The translations under genes were made by a program, and so were the position numbers. Below the pieces are notes generated by a model. The model saw only the letters and a program-made list of their open reading frames with translations. It made no database searches and was not told where the DNA came from. From Candidatus Woesearchaeota archaeon (GTDB lineage Archaea; Nanobdellota; Nanobdellia; Woesearchaeales; JAIPIC01), in the NCBI GenBank assembly GCA_021734865.1, contig JAIPIC010000012.1, forward strand, positions 1 to 39,725: a stretch of 39,725 nucleotides of DNA, given 5' to 3'. Shown one piece after another: positions 26,615 to 33,665 of the stretch. Numbering within the stretch: position 1 is the stretch's first letter; every line of letters starts with the position of its first letter.

Positions 26615-29600
26615 ATGGATTTCAAATTAACATCACCTTTCAAACCTAAAGGGTCACAACCTAATGCAATTGAAAAACTTGTTGATGGACTTAAGACCAG
26701 GCAACAGCATCAGACACTATTAGGTGTGACAGGGTCCGGCAAAAGTCTCGATTATAATGAGATGTTATTGATTAGAACCGAAAATAATGAACTACATAAG
26801 GTTAAGATAGGGAAATATGTTGACAACAATCTAAATAAACCAAAAAAAAAAGGTCAAACCATATATCAAAAAACACATGGAAACAAAATTTTGTCCTTTA
26901 ATCCAAAAACAAATGAAATTAGTGAACAGGAAATACAAGAAGTATCCAAACATCGTGAACAGCAAATATTTGAAATAACTTTAGATGACAATTATTCAAT
27001 AAAAGTTACAAAAGACCATAATTGCTATAAATTGGTTAATTGTAGGATGGAATTATGCACAACATCTAAACTGAAAATTGGAGATTATGTTCCTACATCC
27101 AAGGAAATTTTAATAGCTACAAGCAATCCACAGCATATCAATTTACTGGATTCTAATAAAAAAAATAAGGTCAATATTGGTTGCCTTGTTGACAAACATA
27201 ACAAAAAAAAGATAATTGCATTTCTAAAAAAGAATTATACTGCGTACAATTGGAAATTAAAACAAATAGAAAGAAAAACAAAAGAAAGGGGTTTAACTGT
27301 ATCTCAGGTTAATCAATTATTGCCTGAATTAGGTCTATCATTAGAGGAAGTAAATAATAAAATAAAAGTCATTACCAAAGGAATCGATGTAACCCCTCCC
27401 TTAATAGAAATAAGTCCAAATTTTTTGTATTTTTGCGGTTTATATGTGGCTGAAGGACACAATACTGGTGATTATGTGCTTATTTCCAATTCAAATAAAA
27501 AACTGCAAAAAAAATGCATGGCTTTTATTAAATCAATAGGATTAAACTACAAACGAAGAAACAAAAATGATGTGGTCTATTATTCTAAATTAATTGCAAA
27601 TTTCATGGGCATTTTTGGTTTGAATGCACAAAACAAGAGAATTCCTAATTTCATTTATAACCTTTCCAACCAGCAATTGTCAATCTTTGTCCAAGCAATT
27701 TTTGATGGAGATGGATGGGTTGAGAAAAATTCGGTTCACACTTTATCTACCTCTAAACAATTAATATATTCTGTAAAAGAGCTATTGCTAAGATTTGGTA
27801 TTACGTCAAGAATTAGTATAAAAAAAAACGTATATAATTCAACAATCAAAAAGTATTATCAACTAAACATATCTGGAAGTCATTGCCTTACATTATTTAA
27901 GGAAAATATCTCCTTTTCAATAAATGCAAAAAAGAATAAACTTTCAAAGGTAATTAAAAAAAATGCAAATACAAATGTTGACTTGATACCTAATTGCCAT
28001 TATTTTTTCAAATCAATAAGGATTCAGCATGGTCTCTTTCAGAAAGACATAGCTAAGATATGTTTATGTGCAAGATCACACATATCATTAATAGAATCTG
28101 GTAAAAGACAACCATCAAAAGTTATTTTTTCAAGGATTGCCAAATGGCTAATAAGCAAAAATCCAAAACATTACCCTCTTCTGAATTTGTTGAATTTCAA
28201 TTTTCGTAAGATTATTAAAATTAGAAAAACAAAAAGTACAACTGGTTTCGTATATGATATTTCTGTTAAGGGAAATGAGAATTTTGCAGCTGGAAACGGA
28301 AATATTTTTGTTCATAATACTTTTACGATGGCCAATATCATTGCAAGTCTTAACATACCAAGTTTGATACTGGCTCACAATAAAACTCTCGCAGCACAAC
28401 TTTACTCTGAATTTAAGGATTTCTTTCCTGAAAACCGGGTTGAATACTTTGTATCATACTATGACTATTATCAACCTGAATCATATCTTCCACAAAAGGA
28501 TCTGTATATTGAGAAAGATTCACAGATTAATCCTAAGATTGAACAGATGAGACTGGCTGCTACTGCTTCAGCACTCTCAAGGAGAGACGTAATCGTTGTC
28601 GCTTCTGTTTCCTGTATCTACAATACTGGCAATCCGTCCTATTTCCAGGGTTTGGGTTTTGAGATCAAGTCAGGAGAGACAATGAGACGGAATGATCTCC
28701 TCAATAAGCTTGTATCAATCCAGTTTGAACGCAATGATATGGAACTGATGCCTGGTCGATTCAGGGTGAAAGGAGACACTATCGACTTCATCCCGGGATA
28801 TTTCAATAATATCATCCGGATCGAGATGTTTGGTGACGATATCGAGCGGATTTCGGAGATTGATAAGGTAACTGGCTCTGTCAAGGAGGAGTTAAAGTAT
28901 TTCTATGTTTATCCAGCCAAGCACTTTGTGATGGGAGATGAGGAGAGAGAAAAGGGTTTGAAGTCGATCCAGAGGGAGCTTGATACCTATTTGCCTAAAC
29001 TTGATATGATACAGGCACACAGACTGAAGCAGCGGACCATGTATGACATTGAAATGATAAGGGAAACTGGTTCCTGTAAGGGTATTGAGAATTATTCCAG
29101 TCACTTTGATGGCCGAAAGTCAGGTGAGAAACCATACTGTTTTATGGATTACCTTCCTAAAGATTTTGTATTTTTTATTGATGAAAGCCATCAGACCATT
29201 CCACAGGTCAGAGGAATGTATAATGGCGATAGGGCACGCAAGAAAACTCTGATTGATTATGGTTTTAGGCTGCCATCAGCACTTGATAACAGGCCTTTGA
29301 TGTTTAATGAATTTGAGAAATATCTGAATAGTGTTGTTTTTGTCAGTGCTACACCAGCTGATTATGAAAAGAAAAAATCAAGTGTTATTGTTGAGCAGAT
29401 TATCAGACCAACCGGACTGATTGACCCAAATGTTGAGGTAAGAGGTATTAAAGGTCAAGTTGATGATCTTATATCTGAGATTAATTCAACCATTAGGAAG
29501 AATAACAGGGTTCTTGTTACCACGCTGACTAAGAAACTTGCAGAAGAACTTACTGAATATTTTGCCGAGCATAGTATTAAGACAAGATATCTCCATTCTG

Positions 29601-30112
29601 AAATAGATACACTGGAAAGGACGGAGATTATAAGGGAACTGCGACTCGGTGAATTCGATGTTCTGGTAGGTATAAATCTACTTAGAGAAGGATTGGATAT
29701 TCCTGAGGTTGGTCTTATTGGGATTTTGGATGCAGATAAAGAGGGATTTCTTCGAGATTCAAGAAGTCTTATTCAAATTATCGGAAGAGCTGCAAGAAAT
29801 ACTGAATCACGAGTAATTCTGTACGCTGATAAGATGACTGATTCAATGAAAACAGCTATTTATGAGACTAAGCGTCGTAGGAAGCTGCAACAGGAATACA
29901 ATAAGAAACATGGTATCACTCCAAAAACAATCCAGAAACCAGTTAAAGAAAAGGTTGTAGATATTAAGGACACAAAACATATTCCTAAAAAAGATATACC
30001 CAATATGATTATCGAGTTAGAAAAAGAGATGGCAGATTGCGCTGACAATCTTGATTTTGAAAAAGCTATTATGCTCAGGGATAGGATCAGAAAGATGAAA
30101 CTCAGATCCTAA
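26615..30112 (+). CDS. uvrB: excinuclease ABC subunit B with in-frame intein
   Basis: The DNA-damage verification helicase of nucleotide excision repair. The precursor is 1165 residues; removing the intein (44-568) leaves 640, the normal UvrB size. The N-extein ends GVTGSGK and the C-extein resumes TFTMANIIA, so splicing rebuilds the Walker A motif GVTGSGKT. Further on are the beta-hairpin region SYYDYYQPESYLP, FFIDESHQTIPQ (Walker B as DESH), VSATPADYE, GINLLREGLDIPEVGL, IIGRAARN, and a C-terminal UVR motif (FEKAIMLRDRIRKMK) for UvrC. Without splicing the ATPase site is destroyed. Its stop overlaps the convergent MinD-like gene by 11 bp. Confidence 0.97.
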   Translation: MDFKLTSPFKPKGSQPNAIEKLVDGLKTRQQHQTLLGVTGSGKSLDYNEMLLIRTENNELHKVKIGKYVDNNLNKPKKKGQTIYQKTHGNKILSFNPKTNEISEQEIQEVSKHREQQIFEITLDDNYSIKVTKDHNCYKLVNCRMELCTTSKLKIGDYVPTSKEILIATSNPQHINLLDSNKKNKVNIGCLVDKHNKKKIIAFLKKNYTAYNWKLKQIERKTKERGLTVSQVNQLLPELGLSLEEVNNKIKVITKGIDVTPPLIEISPNFLYFCGLYVAEGHNTGDYVLISNSNKKLQKKCMAFIKSIGLNYKRRNKNDVVYYSKLIANFMGIFGLNAQNKRIPNFIYNLSNQQLSIFVQAIFDGDGWVEKNSVHTLSTSKQLIYSVKELLLRFGITSRISIKKNVYNSTIKKYYQLNISGSHCLTLFKENISFSINAKKNKLSKVIKKNANTNVDLIPNCHYFFKSIRIQHGLFQKDIAKICLCARSHISLIESGKRQPSKVIFSRIAKWLISKNPKHYPLLNLLNFNFRKIIKIRKTKSTTGFVYDISVKGNENFAAGNGNIFVHNTFTMANIIASLNIPSLILAHNKTLAAQLYSEFKDFFPENRVEYFVSYYDYYQPESYLPQKDLYIEKDSQINPKIEQMRLAATASALSRRDVIVVASVSCIYNTGNPSYFQGLGFEIKSGETMRRNDLLNKLVSIQFERNDMELMPGRFRVKGDTIDFIPGYFNNIIRIEMFGDDIERISEIDKVTGSVKEELKYFYVYPAKHFVMGDEEREKGLKSIQRELDTYLPKLDMIQAHRLKQRTMYDIEMIRETGSCKGIENYSSHFDGRKSGEKPYCFMDYLPKDFVFFIDESHQTIPQVRGMYNGDRARKKTLIDYGFRLPSALDNRPLMFNEFEKYLNSVVFVSATPADYEKKKSSVIVEQIIRPTGLIDPNVEVRGIKGQVDDLISEINSTIRKNNRVLVTTLTKKLAEELTEYFAEHSIKTRYLHSEIDTLERTEIIRELRLGEFDVLVGINLLREGLDIPEVGLIGILDADKEGFLRDSRSLIQIIGRAARNTESRVILYADKMTDSMKTAIYETKRRRKLQQEYNKKHGITPKTIQKPVKEKVVDIKDTKHIPKKDIPNMIIELEKEMADCADNLDFEKAIMLRDRIRKMKLRS
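26744..28318 (+). mobile_element. LAGLIDADG intein in UvrB (525 residues)
   Basis: The insertion runs from Ser44 (first splice residue) to Asn568, with penultimate His (VHN) and Thr as the +1 residue. Splicing block B is seen in KVTKDHNC, block F in FVYDISVKGNENFAAGN. Two LAGLIDADG motifs mark a homing endonuclease: CGLYVAEGH (about 270-282) and AIFDGDGWVE (about 358-371), with RIPNFIYN between and a helix KELLLRFGI after. Near 457-515 there is a segment resembling a Cro/XRE helix-turn-helix (RIQHGLFQKDIAKIC, then SLIESGKRQPS), perhaps DNA-binding. The reading frame is intact. The AT-richness and long A runs differ from the flanking exteins. Confidence 0.95.
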
Positions 30113-31097
30113 AACCTTCAACAAATCTTCTGATTACTGAATACTTGCTCAGATAATTTCGGCCCTTATCGGTTATTTTAATCTTGTCTGCATGTTTGAC
30201 CAGAAATTTTTCTTCCAGCAACCCATCAACACAAAATCTGCAGTTGTCTTTATTGAAATCCCTTATAGAATATAGGCTTTTAACATCAGATGACCCTGTT
30301 TTGTTGATTTTACTTAATATTGCATACATCCTTTCAAGATGACTCTTAGGCTTAACTCCCATAATAACATCAACAGCTTTCTGCATTTCGTAACTAAAAA
30401 TGTCCTCTGGCCATTTATCAATGAATACATATTTGCTTTGTGCAAGCATAAGTGATTCTGAGAATGGAAGAAAGCCCGCCACATTTACATTGTATTTTGA
30501 TTCCAATTGTTTTTTAAGAATCTTAGTGTTTATGCTTTTGTGTACCTTATTTAAAAGAACAAAAGCGCGTTTCCTCAATTTGGAAGAGACCTGTGAAGTG
30601 ATACCCAACCCCTGGTAATCCTGATTATCTGGTCTGACCACATTTATTAGTATGTCTGAGCCAGGGAGTATTGCCAAGAACTCTTCATTCAGTCCAGGGT
30701 GTGTGTCAATCAATAGAAAATCAGTCTCAACATTCTCCGCAATCTCTTTAACTGCCTTTGAGAACAGGTTAGCTCTGTTTTTGTCTATGAGTATCTCGGC
30801 TATCTCTTTTCTGTCAAGTGAAGCTGGAACAATGCTGAGTCTTCCTTGAGGGAGATTTAAATCCTCGGAGATATCATATACAATATCATCAAGTTCACAG
30901 TTTTCAGTGATGTAATCAGTAATAGTATCTTTTACGTTTTCAAGTCCAAATATTGCATGCACACCCGGACTAATAAGATCACCGTCAACAATAACTACCT
31001 TATAATCAAATGATGCCAAATATGCAGCTATGTTACTTATAATAGTTGATTTCCCTGTCCCACCTCTAAATGAATTTGTGGTCACAATTTTTGTCAT
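30102..31097 (-). CDS. MinD/ParA-like ATPase with C-terminal winged helix
   Basis: A deviant-Walker ATPase of 331 residues: FRGGTGKST (10-18), the second Lys/Asp region IVDGDLISPG (near 38-47), and LLIDTHPGLNE (Walker B). Such ATPases sit on membranes or DNA as ATP dimers and position other components. Residues about 260-331 form a winged-helix-like tail (RMYAILSKINKTG, then NCRFCVDGLLEEKFLVKH, KITDKGRNYL), unusual for MinD and suggestive of nucleic acid or protein binding. It is the last gene of a five-gene operon, joined by an ATGA overlap to a membrane protein. Its 3' end overlaps uvrB by 11 bp in convergent orientation. Chromosome partition is less likely because no ParB or parS is seen. 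Confidence 0.85.
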   Translation of the reverse strand: MTKIVTTNSFRGGTGKSTIISNIAAYLASFDYKVVIVDGDLISPGVHAIFGLENVKDTITDYITENCELDDIVYDISEDLNLPQGRLSIVPASLDRKEIAEILIDKNRANLFSKAVKEIAENVETDFLLIDTHPGLNEEFLAILPGSDILINVVRPDNQDYQGLGITSQVSSKLRKRAFVLLNKVHKSINTKILKKQLESKYNVNVAGFLPFSESLMLAQSKYVFIDKWPEDIFSYEMQKAVDVIMGVKPKSHLERMYAILSKINKTGSSDVKSLYSIRDFNKDNCRFCVDGLLEEKFLVKHADKIKITDKGRNYLSKYSVIRRFVEGFRI

Positions 31098-31792
31098 TTG
31101 AAACCACCTCGGGTAAGACGGTACACATTATGGCTTACGGCTTTGAAAAAGACTGTGATTATGCCCCAGATGTAATAATGAATTATCTGAAGGTAACTAA
31201 TCACGAGACTTTCTATGAAAAATAATAGATAAATACCAAGGGCAAGCACAACATATGAAAGGAATGGATCAAACATCTTTTTTGCCTTTCTATGCTTGAC
31301 ATTATACACAATTGCACTCATGATAATAGGAATCATCACGAGATATAAAAGTAAAGGAGATGTAAAACCAAAAACTGTCATCAGCAGTATATTCATTGCA
31401 GAGAGGATTGCAGCAGCAATGTACAGGATCGCCCTCTTAATCGGATGTGGTTGTTTAATCCTGTCCTTTTCAAATCTTCTCCATACTAGTGAATATGATA
31501 TATAAACACCACCCACTATTGCGGTATATAATGTTATTATTGAGAGGACTATCTTAATTATGGGTGTGGATAAATTCATGAACAATGACAAATGATATAT
31601 GTAATTTGCACCAAAACATATGGTATAATATAGATTTGCTCTACTAAAGTACATCAGTCCTTTATGTAAACTTATTTTATAGAGACTTTTTGTTCTTATG
31701 TAAGTCATTAAACAAGATGCTATTATGATTAGGCTGGTCAAAGTCTCAAAAATAAGGGATTGTGGAGTATTCAATCCGGCTAGCATAGTCAT
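31094..31792 (-). CDS. multi-pass membrane protein of unknown function
   Basis: A 232-residue protein with about seven predicted membrane helices and short basic loops (WRRFEKDRIKQPHPIKR, VKHRKAKK). The arrangement recalls seven-helix sensor membrane domains found in histidine kinases, but there is no kinase or other cytoplasmic domain, and I do not recognise a family. It is coupled by ATGA overlaps to the ECF-S-like gene upstream and the MinD-like ATPase downstream, which suggests it is a membrane anchor or receptor for the ATPase (inference). Confidence 0.75.
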   Translation of the reverse strand: MTMLAGLNTPQSLIFETLTSLIIIASCLMTYIRTKSLYKISLHKGLMYFSRANLYYTICFGANYIYHLSLFMNLSTPIIKIVLSIITLYTAIVGGVYISYSLVWRRFEKDRIKQPHPIKRAILYIAAAILSAMNILLMTVFGFTSPLLLYLVMIPIIMSAIVYNVKHRKAKKMFDPFLSYVVLALGIYLLFFIESLVISYLQIIHYYIWGIITVFFKAVSHNVYRLTRGGFK

Positions 31793-32397
31793 TTTTTACC
31801 ACCTTGCTTTAAACATCCACGTAATCTCATCTTCTTTGGTATGTATTCCAATACCATAGCTGCTGCAAAAATTGACACTAATTTGTCTGATACTTCAGTT
31901 ATCATTTTTTCAAAAAGTAATGCTAAAAACGGACTATTAGTCATATCAAATATTAATTTGTACGCTGGAGCAGATCCTTCATAAGATGTTGTTAGATCAA
32001 AAAAGACGAAATGAATTAAGATCACTACTATTGCGTTTGTTACACCTATTACAACACCTGCCAAAATCAATTTGACTGGATTACCAAGGTTAATCCATCC
32101 TCCTCTGTACAAAATACAGGTTATTATTGCAATCCACACGCTGGATAAGCAAAATATCCACCATTCAAAAGGCCATACTGTAAGTGCCATGATCAAATTA
32201 TATAGGACGCCACCAGCAATTCCAACAGGTAAACCTGCAACTAATACTCCTAAGGAGGTAGCCCAAGTATCCAGAAAGAAAGGTATTTTCAGAGAATATG
32301 CAAATAATCCTGTGAGATAATTTAAAATCACTATTAAAGGAATCATTACTATGAAAACCGTTCGTTTCCCTGTTGTAGTACTCCAGTAACTTCTCAT
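31789..32397 (-). CDS. ECF transporter S-component-like membrane protein
   Basis: A 202-residue protein with about five or six membrane helices. The stretch from residue 38 (IPFFLDTWATSLGVLVAGLP, then GIAGGVLYNLIMAL) has the FLDT...G...GP.aG...G...N pattern common to substrate-binding S components of energy-coupling-factor transporters and to related sensor domains. No ECF ATPases or T component are nearby, so vitamin uptake is not supported. A substrate-sensing or scaffold role within this operon fits better (inference). ATGA overlaps join it to both neighbours. Confidence 0.7.
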   Translation of the reverse strand: MRSYWSTTTGKRTVFIVMIPLIVILNYLTGLFAYSLKIPFFLDTWATSLGVLVAGLPVGIAGGVLYNLIMALTVWPFEWWIFCLSSVWIAIITCILYRGGWINLGNPVKLILAGVVIGVTNAIVVILIHFVFFDLTTSYEGSAPAYKLIFDMTNSPFLALLFEKMITEVSDKLVSIFAAAMVLEYIPKKMRLRGCLKQGGKK

Positions 32398-33665
32398 TTT
32401 TCAAGTACGCTAGACCCATAATTAGTATGGACTTTTTTCGCCCGGGGTTTCTGTTTTGATCCTTTAACTTTTCTTATGAACATGTAAACTAAAATAACTG
32501 CTATCACTACAACCCCTGCTATTACTAATGGCCATGGATTGTCAGGTTTTGAATTAGTTACACTCACAGGAATTTTTTTACTGTAGGTTAAGACATCATT
32601 GTTGACAACGTTTTTAATCTCGATATCAAGATAATATTCTTGAAGATTAGCATCATCATCTACATCAAATACAAAGGTTCCCTGTCCTTCTTCTCCAGGT
32701 CCAAGAGATGGTGCAATGAAATCAGATGATTCCATAAATCTGAAAGGCTGTTCAGTCTTCCCATATACTTTGATTCTCACAGCTTCTCCTTCCTCATTTC
32801 CAATATTCTTGACTGTGATTCTCAGACTTACATCATCATCACCAGCTGTTAATACAGAAGGGAAAAGTTCTACAGATGAGATATTATATAGGGGAACAGG
32901 TTTAATCGCGATGTCCAAAGGGATTTTCTTTTCCTCAAATAGATAGTCATCTTCTTCCAGGTCCGGTTTGTATTTATAGCTTACTGTAACATATGCTTTA
33001 TGAACTCCCGGTTCAACACTTTCGGAAATATCTAGATAGAATGTTGCTGTGCTCATGCTGTCTGCCTCGATATTCCCTAAAAGTGATGTTCCAGAATAAC
33101 TCTCAGACAAAGTTATTCCATCTGAGAGACCTGTAATCTCAGCTTTCACTCCCTGGGCATTCCCATCTCCTAGATTTTGAAGCACTACATCAAGTTTAAC
33201 GTCTTCATCTCCAGGTTTAATACGGCTTGGGTCTGATTCAATATCGCCAATAGCAAGGTTAACATCTTTTAGATCTTTTTCTGTCACTTCTATTGATAAA
33301 TCAGTTTTCGAAGCTGCAGAAGCCCCCTTCTTTATTCGTGCCTCAATATTATGTGTTCCCTCAAAAGCATCAGAATTGACAATCATTCTGTATTGAACAG
33401 TCTGTGAACTTCTTCCTGCGAGCACTCCAATATTTTTAAGTGCATTTTCACCAGTAGTCAGCCTCAGGCTGTCTTTTGGGATAATTTCCAAAGTTATGTC
33501 ACTGACTGCATCATCACCACTGTTCTGTATTTTAAACCATACATTAACTGCTTTTCCTGCTTCTGCAGGTTTTGGATCATAGTCATTGACAGAAACGTCG
33601 ATAGCGTATGCTGTACTAATACTCAAGATTGCCATAAGCAATATACAAATAATTTTGTTGGTCAT
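32394..33665 (-). CDS. COG1361-type envelope protein with CARDB/NEW3-like repeats
   Basis: A 423-residue protein with a signal peptide (about 1-21, ending AYA), three beta-sandwich repeats of CARDB/NEW3 type (each with a 'PKPAEAGKAV..V.F.I.NSGDDAV', 'PSRIKPGDEDVKL', or 'PSVLTAGDDDVSL' opening, beginning near 28, 140 and 265), and a C-terminal membrane helix (about 376-396) followed by a basic cytoplasmic tail. In archaea such proteins often accompany RND or ABC exporters, possibly as an external adaptor. Here the RND gene is directly upstream with an ATGA overlap, supporting that link. The substrate is unknown. Confidence 0.85.
   Translation of the reverse strand: MTNKIICILLMAILSISTAYAIDVSVNDYDPKPAEAGKAVNVWFKIQNSGDDAVSDITLEIIPKDSLRLTTGENALKNIGVLAGRSSQTVQYRMIVNSDAFEGTHNIEARIKKGASAASKTDLSIEVTEKDLKDVNLAIGDIESDPSRIKPGDEDVKLDVVLQNLGDGNAQGVKAEITGLSDGITLSESYSGTSLLGNIEADSMSTATFYLDISESVEPGVHKAYVTVSYKYKPDLEEDDYLFEEKKIPLDIAIKPVPLYNISSVELFPSVLTAGDDDVSLRITVKNIGNEEGEAVRIKVYGKTEQPFRFMESSDFIAPSLGPGEEGQGTFVFDVDDDANLQEYYLDIEIKNVVNNDVLTYSKKIPVSVTNSKPDNPWPLVIAGVVVIAVILVYMFIRKVKGSKQKPRAKKVHTNYGSSVLEK

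Noticed and set aside
26744-28318. Insertion in uvrB as a self-splicing intron or a separate gene
   Set aside because: It is in frame throughout and has intein splice residues at both borders, so protein splicing explains it.
30102-31097. MinD-like ATPase as a plasmid or chromosome partition ParA
   Set aside because: No ParB-like gene or repeated parS-like sites are nearby, and it is the last gene of a membrane operon.
31789-32397. A vitamin ECF transporter
   Set aside because: No ECF ATPase or T component is in the operon, and the similarity is limited to the membrane pattern.
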